64,000 nucleotides of DNA from Rhodococcus sp. 06-235-1A (lineage in GTDB: Bacteria; Actinomycetota; Actinomycetes; Mycobacteriales; Mycobacteriaceae). Below, one piece after another: positions 17,262-24,975 of the stretch. Both the position numbers and the translations under genes were made by a program. Numbering within the stretch: the stretch's first letter is position 1; each line of letters opens with the position of its first letter. The stretch spans positions 536,468 through 600,467 of the forward strand of contig NZ_NOYI01000013.1 in the NCBI RefSeq assembly GCF_002258785.1, given 5' to 3'. The notes under the pieces were generated by a model. The model was not told the DNA's origin. It saw nothing but the letters and a program-made list of their open reading frames with translations, and ran no database searches.

Positions 17262-18260
17262 TCAGGCGGGCTGTGGGGTTGCCCGGAACGTTCGACGGTA
17301 CGAGTTGGGTGTGGTGCATCGCAATCTCACGAAGTGCTGCCGCAGTGCGGCAGCATTTCCGAACCCGACGACCTCGGCTATCGAATCCATCGGCAGGTCG
17401 GAGTTCTCCAACAATTGCTGCGCTGCCAGCACGCGTTGGTCGTTCAACCACCGGGCCGGCGTAGTTCCGGTCTCGGCCGCGAACTTACGGGCGAAGGTTC
17501 GAGCGGACATGTTCACTCGCGCCGCCAACCGACCGATGGTGAGTTCGGAGTGGAGGTTCGCGGTCATCCAGTCCAGCAGCGGTGCCAGTGTTTCGGTGCG
17601 GGTGGCGGGCAGGGGACTGGTGACGAACTGGGCCTGGCCGCCGTCCCGATGTGGAGGAACCACCATTCGGCGGGCGATCCCGTTGGCCACGACGCTGCCC
17701 TGGTACTTCCGCACTATGTGCAAGCACAGATCGATTCCGGCAGCCGTGCCCGCGCTGGTCAGCACGCTTCCGTCGTCGACATAGAGGACGTTCGGATCGA
17801 CCTGCGCGAGCGGGTATTTCGCGGCCAGCGAGGCGGAATGTCGCCAATGCGTCGTGCAGGGTCGGCCGTCGAGCAGGCCGGCCTGGCCCAGCAAGAACGC
17901 GCCGTTGCACAGGCTGGCAACCATGGCGCCTCGGTTCACCGCCGCACGGAGTTTGGCCAGCAGGGGTTCGATGGACGGGTTGTATCCGATGCCGCACACA
18001 TAGCTGCCGTCCTCGGCGGCCTCGGTTCCACCGGCCGGAACGATGATCAGATCAGCGGTGTCGAGTCGGTCGAGATCGTGTGGCACGTCGATGGTGTAGC
18101 CCACACGGGTGCGAATCGGTTGGGGGACACCTGCGATCAGGGAGAAGTCGTAGGTGGGGAGGCCCTCGTCCGAGCGGTCGAAGCCGAACACCTCGCAGGC
18201 GACGCCCAGCTCGAACTGTTCGGTCAACGGCATCAGCGCAACGACCACTCGTTTCAGCAT
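17262..18260 (-). CDS. GlxA-family transcriptional regulator (DJ-1/PfpI + AraC)
   Basis: A 332-residue regulator. Residues 1-180 are a DJ-1/PfpI glutamine-amidotransferase-like sensor (MLKRVVVALMPLTEQFELG, LIIVPAGG, VASLCNGAFLLGQAGLLDG). Residues ~220-325 hold two AraC helix-turn-helix motifs (SELTIGRLAARVNMSARTFARKF and the usual SIAEVVGFGNAAALRQHF). The nucleophile-elbow SLCNGAFLL retains a cysteine, as in many GlxA-type proteins. The start at 18260 was taken because the conserved domain begins there; a weak CATACT box lies 7 bases upstream. Its target is unknown. Confidence 0.92.
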   Translation of the reverse strand: MLKRVVVALMPLTEQFELGVACEVFGFDRSDEGLPTYDFSLIAGVPQPIRTRVGYTIDVPHDLDRLDTADLIIVPAGGTEAAEDGSYVCGIGYNPSIEPLLAKLRAAVNRGAMVASLCNGAFLLGQAGLLDGRPCTTHWRHSASLAAKYPLAQVDPNVLYVDDGSVLTSAGTAAGIDLCLHIVRKYQGSVVANGIARRMVVPPHRDGGQAQFVTSPLPATRTETLAPLLDWMTANLHSELTIGRLAARVNMSARTFARKFAAETGTTPARWLNDQRVLAAQQLLENSDLPMDSIAEVVGFGNAAALRQHFVRLRCTTPNSYRRTFRATPQPA

Positions 18261-18342
18261 GCCTGCGAGTATGGCAGAAAGTCGTGTATATGTGGCGTTA
18301 CTGCCACTCGTGCGGACTCTGCGCAGGTTGGAAGCTAGCGGC

Positions 18343-18459
18343 ATGACAATTGTATTGGTAGTTGTGCTGCTGTTCCTGGCCCTCGACGCCTTCGTGGTGG
18401 CAGGCTTCGCCCCCGATACTCACGCGGAGGTGACGCAATTCGGCGACTACCGGTTCTGA
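18343..18459 (+). CDS. Possible 38-aa single-pass membrane peptide
   Basis: ATG 18343 opens a 38-residue frame beginning with a strongly hydrophobic helix (TIVLVVVLLFLALDAFVVAGF) and ending in a short acidic tail. It fills the gap between the GlxA gene and the RNA ligase-like gene. No clear Shine-Dalgarno site and no family recognised, so it may be a chance frame. Confidence 0.35.
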   Translation: MTIVLVVVLLFLALDAFVVAGFAPDTHAEVTQFGDYRF

Positions 18460-18469
18460 GGTGCGTCGA

Positions 18470-18976
18470 TCAGCCGATTCGCCACTCACGTTTGCCCTCG
18501 CCGTCCCACCTGCGCAGCGACACCGCAGATCCGACCAGATCGACCACGTCGGCCGAGAGCAGGCGTACGGCCGCTCCTGCCTCCTCGGGCGTCAAACGTC
18601 GGGCGACCGTGACGTGAGGTGTCCACCGGCCTGGCGCGAGATGATCGAGCGATCGTTCGCCGACCGCTGCGTGCATCCTGGCATGCAGATCGAGCAACTC
18701 GCTCGACGGAACCACCAGTCGAGCCAGGGTGATCGCCCGACCACCGAACACGACGAGGCCGCCGAGGCGTACATCGAACGGATCGAAGCGAACCGCATCG
18801 CCGTCGTCCACCGCGACCGGCATCGACGACGCCACCGCGACGGTGATGTGCGGGCGATTCGATTCACCGCGGTGCCGGTTCTGGCTCGGCAGGCCGGCCT
18901 CGGACAGTGCCGCCCACTCGCGGCGGACCGCTGCGTCGAGGCCGGAGTCGAGTAGAAGTTCTGCGGACTGCACCAT
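18470..18976 (-). CDS. 2'-5' RNA ligase / cyclic phosphodiesterase superfamily protein
   Basis: A 168-residue protein of the 2H phosphoesterase fold. The two catalytic motifs are present: RPHITVA near residue 44 and TPHVTVA near residue 120. Such proteins hydrolyse or ligate 2',5' or cyclic phosphodiester bonds in RNA or nucleotides. The start could be ATG 18976 (MVQSAELL) or ATG 18985; neither has a Shine-Dalgarno sequence. The family N-terminus fits 18976. It is head to head with the dehydrogenase gene beginning at 18987, so the promoters of the two must lie in each other's coding region. Confidence 0.85.
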   Translation of the reverse strand: MVQSAELLLDSGLDAAVRREWAALSEAGLPSQNRHRGESNRPHITVAVASSMPVAVDDGDAVRFDPFDVRLGGLVVFGGRAITLARLVVPSSELLDLHARMHAAVGERSLDHLAPGRWTPHVTVARRLTPEEAGAAVRLLSADVVDLVGSAVSLRRWDGEGKREWRIG

Positions 18977-18986
18977 GGAGGCCATG

Positions 18987-20084
18987 ATGTCGCAGACGGA
19001 CGGCCGGAATGCAACGACACTACGGATCGGGGCCATGACCGGCGACGGGATAGGCCACGAAATCGTGCCCGCAACCATCCGGGTGGTCGACGCGGCACTG
19101 GCGGCCGTCGGCGGACCGGCCGTGGACTGGGTGCACCTGCCGCTGGGCCTGGACGCCATCGACCAGTATGGAACGCCGACACCCGACAGCACGTTGGACG
19201 AACTGTCCGCACTCGAATGCTGGATTCTGGGACCACACGACAGCGCGTCGTATCCGGAGCCGTTCCGTTCACAGCTGACGCCCGGTGGACGGATTCGCAA
19301 GAATTTCGACCTGTTCGCCAACATCCGGCCGGCGAAGGCCCTCGCCGGCGTGCGGGCGATGTCCCCGCGGATGGATCTGGTGGTGGTGCGGGAGAACACC
19401 GAAGGCTTCTATGCCGATCGCAACATGTTCGTCGGCAGTGGCGAGTTCATGCCGACTCCCGATGTGGCACTGGCAGTCGGAGTGTTCACCCGCGGTGCGT
19501 GTGAACGTATTGCACGCGAGGCGTTCTCGCTGGCAGACCGACGCCGCCGCAAGCTGACCATCGTGCACAAGACCAACGTGCTGTCGATGACGACGGGACT
19601 TTTCCGCGATGCGTGTCGCGCCGTGAGCGAGCACTTCCCGCATGTCGAGATCACCGAGGAACACGTCGACGCTCTCGCGGCGCATCTGGTTCGACGAGGC
19701 GAGGACTACGACGTCATCGTGGCCGAGAACATGTTCGGTGACATCCTGTCGGACCTGACGGGCGAGTTGTCCGGGTCGCTCGGCACCGCTCCGTCGATCA
19801 ATTCCTCGGAAACTCGGGCGATGGCGCAGGCCTCGCACGGATCGGCCCCGGACATCGCCGGCAAGAATCGTGCCAATCCGACGGCGTTGTTCCTGTCGGC
19901 CGCGATGCTGCTCGAGTGGCTCGCCGACCGGCACGGGGACGAACGGCTCGCCGCCGCCGCGGGCCGGATTCGGCACGCCGTCGACGACACCGTCGAATCG
20001 GGTGTCGCGACAGCCGACCTCGGTGGGCAGGCGTCCACCAGTGCCTTCACCGAGACCGTCGAAGCCAGGGTGCGCCGGCGCTGA
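18987..20084 (+). CDS. Isocitrate/isopropylmalate/tartrate dehydrogenase family protein
   Basis: A 365-residue NAD(P)-dependent beta-decarboxylating dehydrogenase. It has the N-terminal GAMTGDGIGHEIVPAT, substrate-binding arginines in FANIRPAKAL and LVVVRENTEGFYADRNMF, the catalytic Lys in TIVHKTNVLSMT, the metal-binding acidic patch DVIVAENMFGDILSDL, and the nucleotide loop HGSAPDIAGKNRANP. The tartrate/malate-type branch is suggested by overall sequence, but substrate cannot be fixed. ATG 18987 has GGAGG 5 bases upstream; earlier in-frame ATGs at 18975 and 18984 are too close to that site. Confidence 0.88.
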   Translation: MSQTDGRNATTLRIGAMTGDGIGHEIVPATIRVVDAALAAVGGPAVDWVHLPLGLDAIDQYGTPTPDSTLDELSALECWILGPHDSASYPEPFRSQLTPGGRIRKNFDLFANIRPAKALAGVRAMSPRMDLVVVRENTEGFYADRNMFVGSGEFMPTPDVALAVGVFTRGACERIAREAFSLADRRRRKLTIVHKTNVLSMTTGLFRDACRAVSEHFPHVEITEEHVDALAAHLVRRGEDYDVIVAENMFGDILSDLTGELSGSLGTAPSINSSETRAMAQASHGSAPDIAGKNRANPTALFLSAAMLLEWLADRHGDERLAAAAGRIRHAVDDTVESGVATADLGGQASTSAFTETVEARVRRR

Positions 20085-20099
20085 GAGGCGTGCGCTCGG

Positions 20100-20927
20100 T
20101 CAGAGCGGCTTGCGGCTGCTGAAGATCGCGGTGCCGGGAAAGAGCTGGCCGCGCAGCGGGCTCCATTGGCCCCACTCCCGGTCGAGCCACTCCGGCCAGT
20201 CCGGCTCGACGATGTCGCGTACCTCCAGACCTGCGGCGACCAGCTCGCGCACGCGATCACCGATCGTGCGGTGATGCTCGACGTAATTGGGGCTTCCGTC
20301 GGCGTCGTACTCGACGTACGGGGTTCGGTCGAAGTACGGAATTGTCGCGGTCAGCCCGCCTACTCCTGGGTCGTCGGGAAACACCCAGCGCATCGGATGA
20401 TTGACCGCGAACACCCAGATGCCGCCCGGCCGAAGTACCCGCGCCACTTCCTTCATCACATTGGCGGAGTCCGCGACGAACGGAACTGCACCGAACGCCG
20501 AGCAGACGATGTCGAAGCGCTCGTCGGCGAACGGCAACGATTCGGCACTGGCCTGCACCAGCGGAACCGTCGACCCTCCTGCGGTCATGGCATCGACGCC
20601 GCGCTGCAACATGCCCATCGAGATGTCGAGACCTACGGCGCGAGCACCCTGTGCCCCGAGCCAGCGGGCGCACGGCGCACTGCCGCAGCCCACTTCGAGG
20701 ACGTCCTTGTCTGCGACGTCGCCCAGCAGATGTACGTCACCTTCGTGCAGTCCCTCGGGGCACCAGACGAACTCACCGGATTCGGTCGACACTCCCAGAA
20801 AAGCGCCGTGCGTACGGTGGTAGTTCTCGGCGTCGGAATCCCACCAGAGGCGACTCGCCCGGTCGCTCGCGACGGAATCGATGCGGCCGCGGCCGGGAGT
20901 GGACGACGGTGCGGAAAGATCGGTCAC
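20100..20927 (-). CDS. SAM-dependent class I methyltransferase
   Basis: A 275-residue cytoplasmic methyltransferase. Motif I is DVLEVGCGSAPCARWL (about residues 75-90), followed by GLDISMGML, LVQASAESLPFADERFDIVCSAF and the post-motif EVARVLRPGGIWVFAVNHPMRW. Substrate is not evident. Its GTG start at 20927 sits 6 bases after a TAGAGT box on the minus strand. It is divergent from rpsA and its end faces the dehydrogenase gene. Confidence 0.9.
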   Translation of the reverse strand: MTDLSAPSSTPGRGRIDSVASDRASRLWWDSDAENYHRTHGAFLGVSTESGEFVWCPEGLHEGDVHLLGDVADKDVLEVGCGSAPCARWLGAQGARAVGLDISMGMLQRGVDAMTAGGSTVPLVQASAESLPFADERFDIVCSAFGAVPFVADSANVMKEVARVLRPGGIWVFAVNHPMRWVFPDDPGVGGLTATIPYFDRTPYVEYDADGSPNYVEHHRTIGDRVRELVAAGLEVRDIVEPDWPEWLDREWGQWSPLRGQLFPGTAIFSSRKPL

Positions 20928-20939
20928 ACGCCGACTCTA
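20928..20939 (-). promoter_or_regulatory. -10 box of methyltransferase gene, leaderless arrangement
   Basis: TAGAGT on the minus strand (plus-strand 20934-20939) is followed by 6 bases and the GTG start. No Shine-Dalgarno sequence. Confidence 0.5.
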
Positions 20940-20946
20940 ACCGGGT

Positions 20947-20976
20947 TTGTGCTGGTACTGCGGCATCGCGTACCCT
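20947..20976 (+). promoter_or_regulatory. Candidate rpsA promoter
   Basis: TTGTGC (20947-20952), an 18-base spacer, and TACCCT (20971-20976). This predicts a leader of about 160 bases before the rpsA ATG, unlike the leaderless neighbours. Confidence 0.45.
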
Positions 20977-21142
20977 GTTCAACGCGAGTGTGTTCACGCT
21001 GCGCCCAGGTCGGGTCCGCCCGGCGTCGACGCATGCGGACCCGGCAACGGATCCGCCGAAGATGCTCGTGCTGCACACGTTTCACCAAGTCCGACCGAAC
21101 ATCCATCAACCGATACCCAACCCGTCCGGAGCAACTCAACAC

Positions 21143-22621
21143 ATGCCCTCAACCACAACCTCACCGCAGGTAGCCGTCAACGATATCGGCTCCGCAGAGG
21201 ATTTTCTCGCCGCCATCGACGCCACGATCAAGTACTTCAACGATGGTGACATCGTCGAGGGCACCATCGTCAAGGTCGATCGTGACGAGGTTCTACTCGA
21301 CATCGGTTACAAGACCGAAGGCGTCATTCCTTCCCGCGAGCTCTCCATCAAGCACGACGTCGACCCCAACGAGGTCGTCTCCGTGGGAGATGAGATCGAA
21401 GCACTCGTCCTCACCAAGGAGGACAAGGAAGGCCGTCTGATCCTGTCCAAGAAGCGAGCTCAGTACGAGCGCGCTTGGGGCACGATCGAGGAGCTCAAGG
21501 AGAAGGACGAGGCCGTCAAGGGCACCGTCATCGAGGTCGTCAAGGGTGGACTCATCCTCGACATCGGTCTTCGTGGCTTCCTCCCCGCCTCGCTCGTCGA
21601 GATGCGTCGCGTCCGCGACCTCCAGCCGTACGTCGGCAAGGAGATCGAGGCCAAGATCATCGAGCTCGACAAGAACCGCAACAACGTGGTCCTGTCGCGT
21701 CGCGCATGGCTGGAGCAGACCCAGTCCGAGGTTCGCAGCGAGTTCCTGCACCAGCTCCAGAAGGGCCAGGTCCGCAAGGGCGTCGTGTCCTCCATCGTCA
21801 ACTTCGGTGCCTTCGTGGACCTGGGTGGCGTCGACGGCCTGGTGCACGTCTCCGAGCTGTCCTGGAAGCACATCGATCACCCGTCCGAGGTTGTCGAGGT
21901 CGGCACCGAGGTCACCGTCGAGGTTCTCGACGTCGACCTGGACCGCGAGCGTGTGTCCCTGTCGCTCAAGGCAACTCAGGAAGATCCGTGGCGCCAGTTC
22001 GCTCGCACCCACGCGATCGGCCAGATCGTGCCCGGCAAGGTCACCAAGCTGGTTCCCTTCGGTGCATTCGTGCGCGTCGAAGAGGGCATCGAGGGCCTCG
22101 TGCACATCTCCGAGCTGGCCGAGCGCCACGTGGAGGTTCCGGACCAGGTCGTGGGTGTCGGCGACGACGCACTCGTCAAGGTCATCGACATCGATCTCGA
22201 GCGTCGCCGGATTTCGTTGAGCCTCAAGCAGGCCAACGAGGACTACGCAGAAGAGTTCGATCCGTCCAAGTACGGCATGGCCGACTCGTACGACGAGGGT
22301 GGCAACTACATCTTCCCCGAGGGCTTCGACTCCGAGACCAACGAATGGCTCGAAGGCTACGAGAAGCAGCGTGAAGAGTGGGAAGGTCGCTACGCCGAGG
22401 CAGAGCGTCGCCACAAGATGCACACCGCTCAGATGGAGAAGACGGCCAAGGACGAAGCTGCCGAAGCCGCCAACACCAACTACTCCTCCGAGTCGGGTCA
22501 GGCCCCCGCAGATGCAGAAGGCGATGCTCCCGCAGCGTCGGCTCCGGCATCGACCGGTGGATCGCTGGCCAGCGATGCGCAGCTCGCTGCACTTCGTGAG
22601 AAGCTGTCGGGCAACGCCTGA
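21143..22621 (+). CDS. rpsA: 30S ribosomal protein S1
   Basis: A 492-residue S1 protein with four S1 (OB-fold) RNA-binding repeats, each recognisable: EGTIVKVDRDEVLLDIGYKTEG, KGTVIEVVKGGLILDIGLRGF, KGVVSSIVNFGAFVDLGGVDG, and PGKVTKLVPFGAFVRVEEGIEG. A Glu/Ala-rich C-terminal tail ends in LRKEL-like LAALREKLSGNA. It helps mRNA binding to the ribosome and interacts with tmRNA. The ATG at 21143 matches the family N-terminus; GGAG lies 12 bases upstream. The frame is open for a further 490 bases upstream but that part has no S1 homology. Confidence 0.96.
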   Translation: MPSTTTSPQVAVNDIGSAEDFLAAIDATIKYFNDGDIVEGTIVKVDRDEVLLDIGYKTEGVIPSRELSIKHDVDPNEVVSVGDEIEALVLTKEDKEGRLILSKKRAQYERAWGTIEELKEKDEAVKGTVIEVVKGGLILDIGLRGFLPASLVEMRRVRDLQPYVGKEIEAKIIELDKNRNNVVLSRRAWLEQTQSEVRSEFLHQLQKGQVRKGVVSSIVNFGAFVDLGGVDGLVHVSELSWKHIDHPSEVVEVGTEVTVEVLDVDLDRERVSLSLKATQEDPWRQFARTHAIGQIVPGKVTKLVPFGAFVRVEEGIEGLVHISELAERHVEVPDQVVGVGDDALVKVIDIDLERRRISLSLKQANEDYAEEFDPSKYGMADSYDEGGNYIFPEGFDSETNEWLEGYEKQREEWEGRYAEAERRHKMHTAQMEKTAKDEAAEAANTNYSSESGQAPADAEGDAPAASAPASTGGSLASDAQLAALREKLSGNA

Positions 22622-22654
22622 TAGACGTAGTCCACCCGTGAGGGTGTGACATCG

Positions 22655-22690
22655 AGCCCCGGTTCTCCTCGTGAGAACCGGGGCTTTCTC
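22655..22690 (+). terminator. Intrinsic terminator after rpsA
   Basis: AGCCCCGGTTCTC, 5-base loop, GAGAACCGGGGCT, then TTCTC. Thirteen base pairs, all matched. Confidence 0.85.
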
Positions 22691-22730
22691 ATTCGAAGTT
22701 CACACGAGCAGAAACCTTGGTGACACGACA

Positions 22731-22760
22731 ATGGACCCGGTTCGGAAGAACCGGGCCCAT
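22731..22760 (-). terminator. Hairpin terminating the 69-aa gene
   Basis: ATGGACCCGGTTC, 4-base loop, GAACCGGGCCCAT, with a single mismatch. It lies 20 bases beyond the stop codon of the minus-strand gene at 22780, and a TTGTC run follows on that strand. Confidence 0.65.
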
Positions 22761-22779
22761 GTTTGAGGGGGAGTGCGAA

Positions 22780-22989
22780 CTACGCGGCGGTGGCTGGACT
22801 CCACTGGCCGACGCTCTCCGTGCGCTTGCGCATGGTGGCGAAGCTGTGGCGGGCGGGGGTCAGAAGGTTGGTGAACCAGTTACGCCGGTGGTCGGCCAAC
22901 GCCGAGGCAACTTCCGGAATGAGAATGCAATGAACGCCTGCATCCATGCCAAGGCGGTGCCGACCCGGTTGGATCTGATTGCTTCGCAT
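22780..22989 (-). CDS. Hypothetical 69-aa protein
   Basis: A small basic protein (RSNQIQPGRHRLGMDAGVHC at its start, then ALADHRRNWFTNLLTPARHS). No family or function recognised. Support: AAAAGGA is 5 bases before ATG 22989, a terminator follows the stop codon, and the coding bias fits its neighbours. An in-frame ATG at 23010 would add 7 residues but lacks a ribosome-binding site. Located between rpsA and coaE, convergent with rpsA. Confidence 0.7.
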   Translation of the reverse strand: MRSNQIQPGRHRLGMDAGVHCILIPEVASALADHRRNWFTNLLTPARHSFATMRKRTESVGQWSPATAA

Positions 22990-23118
22990 GGGTGTCCTTT
23001 TCAATAGCATTGGGTCGGCACATCGAGGTCGCGCTCGTCGAAGATAACCGACACACCTCCGAAAGCGGTGTATTTGGGGCTGGTGTGCTTCGGCGTGTTC
23101 GAGTGTCAGACTGGGTGC

Positions 23119-24336
23119 ATGCTGAGACTGGGACTGACCGGTGGAATAGGTGCCGGAAAATCGACCGTGGCGAAGGTACTGACCGAACTGGGGGGAGTTC
23201 TCGTCGACTCCGATGTTCTGGCCCGTGAAGTCGTGGAGCCGGGAACACCTGGGCTGCAACAACTGACGGATACCTTCGGCGTCGAGATCCTCGCGGCCGA
23301 TGGTTCACTCGACCGTCCTGCGTTGGCGGCCAGAGCATTCGGAGACGAGGAATCTCGTAAGAAGCTCAATGCCATCGTCCACCCGCTGGTCGGCAAGCGC
23401 ACTGCCGAGATCATCGACGGCGCTCCGGCGGACGCCGTTGTGGTACAAGATATTCCGCTTCTGGTCGAAGGATCGATGGGCCCGTTCTTCCATCTGGTGG
23501 TGGTCGTCTGGGTCGACGCAGAAGAAAGAGTCCGACGGCTCACCGGGCAACGAAACATGCCGGAGGCCGATGCCCGTGCCCGCATTGCCGCGCAGGCAAC
23601 CGACGATGCCCGCCGCGCGGTAGCAGACGTGTGGATCGACAACACCGGTGCGCCGGGCAGCGTCGACGAGCAGGTTCGCACGTTGTGGAGCGCGCGCCTG
23701 ATTCCCTTCGAGCGCAACATCCGCGAGGGCGTCGTTGCGCGAATCCATCCCGAACAGGTGACGGCGGACCCGGTGTGGGAGTTGCAGGCCCGTCGAATCA
23801 TCGGGCACCTCGCTCTCGCGTGTGGGGACAAGGCTGTGCGGATAGATCACGTGGGTTCCACCGCGGTGCCCGGACTGGACGCGAAGGATGTCGTCGACAT
23901 TCAGATCACGGTCCGCGGACTCGACGACGCCGATGCCGTCGGCGAACAGTTGCGTCTCGCGGGCTTCCCCGGAATCGCGACCAGTAATTTCGACGACCCC
24001 AAGCCTGCGTACGGTATGGGCGGGGAAGCCGATCCGGCCGTGTGGGGCAAGCGCTTTCACGGCAATGCAGACCCCGGCCGTCCGGCGAACGTGCATGTTC
24101 GAGTCGACGGTTGGCCGAACCAGCAGTTCGCGTTGCTGTTCCGTGACTGGCTGCGGGCGGACGCAGCCGTCGCGACGGAGTACGCGGGAATCAAGCGACG
24201 GGCCGCCGAGGCCGTAGCCGGAATCGTCGACTACCAAGCGGCGATCGAGGCCTACGAGAACGCCAAGGCACCCTGGTTCGACGTCGCGTATCGGCGGGCG
24301 TGGCAGTGGGCAGGGGAGACGAACTGGACTGCATGA
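23119..24336 (+). CDS. coaE: Dephospho-CoA kinase fused to GrpB/UPF0157 domain
   Basis: A 405-residue fusion. Residues 1-195 are dephospho-CoA kinase, which phosphorylates the ribose 3'-OH in the last CoA step: P-loop GLTGGIGAGKST, then VDSDVLAREVVEPG, a lid region with GQRNMPEADARARIAAQ. Residues ~215-405 are a GrpB/UPF0157 nucleotidyltransferase-fold domain (IHPEQVTADPVWELQARRII, IDHVGSTAVPGLDAKDVVDI, VHVRVDGWPNQQFALLFRDWL). The same fusion is found in mycobacteria, where the second domain is thought to help folding or regulation. ATG 23119 opens directly on the kinase core; a weak CAGACT box is 6 bases upstream. Confidence 0.95.
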   Translation: MLRLGLTGGIGAGKSTVAKVLTELGGVLVDSDVLAREVVEPGTPGLQQLTDTFGVEILAADGSLDRPALAARAFGDEESRKKLNAIVHPLVGKRTAEIIDGAPADAVVVQDIPLLVEGSMGPFFHLVVVVWVDAEERVRRLTGQRNMPEADARARIAAQATDDARRAVADVWIDNTGAPGSVDEQVRTLWSARLIPFERNIREGVVARIHPEQVTADPVWELQARRIIGHLALACGDKAVRIDHVGSTAVPGLDAKDVVDIQITVRGLDDADAVGEQLRLAGFPGIATSNFDDPKPAYGMGGEADPAVWGKRFHGNADPGRPANVHVRVDGWPNQQFALLFRDWLRADAAVATEYAGIKRRAAEAVAGIVDYQAAIEAYENAKAPWFDVAYRRAWQWAGETNWTA

Positions 24337-24351
24337 GTCGGACCGGATGAA

Positions 24352-24897
24352 TCAGGACGGCTTTCCGTTCCACTCGGTCGGCATCCCGATGGATGCGAGC
24401 CACGCGTTCAGGTCGTAATCGTGCCGCGTCAGTCCTTCGATGGCCGTGATCGATCTGGCCAGCGCGAGCTCGGCCGTCGGGGTGTCGAGATGTTGCGCCA
24501 CCCGAGCGTCGAACAACTCGTCGACGTCGAGTAGGTCGTAGTCACGGCCGGTCCGAACGCTGAGGTCCAGATAGTGGTCGATGGATGTCCACTGGGTGGT
24601 GCCTGCCGTGTACTCGCCGATGTCGACGTAGTAGTCCTGATCGCGTGCGTGTGCCGGCAGGTAATGGAACACCGAGGCGCGGAGCCCGAGGGCCGGCAGT
24701 AGCCAGGACTCCAGGTAGTCGAAATGAGCGTGGTCCGAGGGTCGGGCCATGTACAGGCCCCAGGGCTCCACGCGGTATTCGTCGACGATCCGCACGAAAC
24801 CTTTGGGGTCCACGTTCGTCTTGGCCACGAGGTCGAACGTCTCGTGCTTGGGGGCATGAACGACGGTGTGCGCACCGGCTGACGTGTGAGCGACCAT
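24352..24897 (-). CDS. DUF402 domain protein
   Basis: A 181-residue cytoplasmic protein of the DUF402 / YgaC-like family, whose members include nucleoside di- and triphosphate phosphatases acting in sugar-nucleotide or antibiotic-related pathways. Recognisable parts: [57 protein letters not shown]. The acidic cluster around DIGEY and DVDEL may bind metal. ATG 24897 is 8 bases after a TAGCTT box. Divergent from uvrB with 78 bases between starts; convergent with coaE with a 15-base gap. Confidence 0.82.
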   Translation of the reverse strand: MVAHTSAGAHTVVHAPKHETFDLVAKTNVDPKGFVRIVDEYRVEPWGLYMARPSDHAHFDYLESWLLPALGLRASVFHYLPAHARDQDYYVDIGEYTAGTTQWTSIDHYLDLSVRTGRDYDLLDVDELFDARVAQHLDTPTAELALARSITAIEGLTRHDYDLNAWLASIGMPTEWNGKPS

Positions 24898-24975
24898 GCC
24901 TGTAGAAGCTACCGGGAACCGACCTTCGAGGTCTGTCCGACGGAACTTGTCGGTGGTCGCGTCTACGCTTGTGTA
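24898..24975. promoter_or_regulatory. Divergent promoters, DUF402 gene and uvrB
   Basis: Minus strand: TAGCTT (plus-strand 24906-24911), 8 bases, ATG 24897. Plus strand: TACGCT (24964-24969), 6 bases, ATG 24976. Neither start has a Shine-Dalgarno sequence, so both mRNAs are probably leaderless. No SOS-box-like palindrome was seen in the gap. Confidence 0.55.

Noticed and set aside
20651..21142. N-terminal extension of rpsA by 164 codons
   Set aside because: The extension is antisense to the methyltransferase gene and lacks S1 similarity; ATG 21143 begins at the conserved S1 N-terminus.
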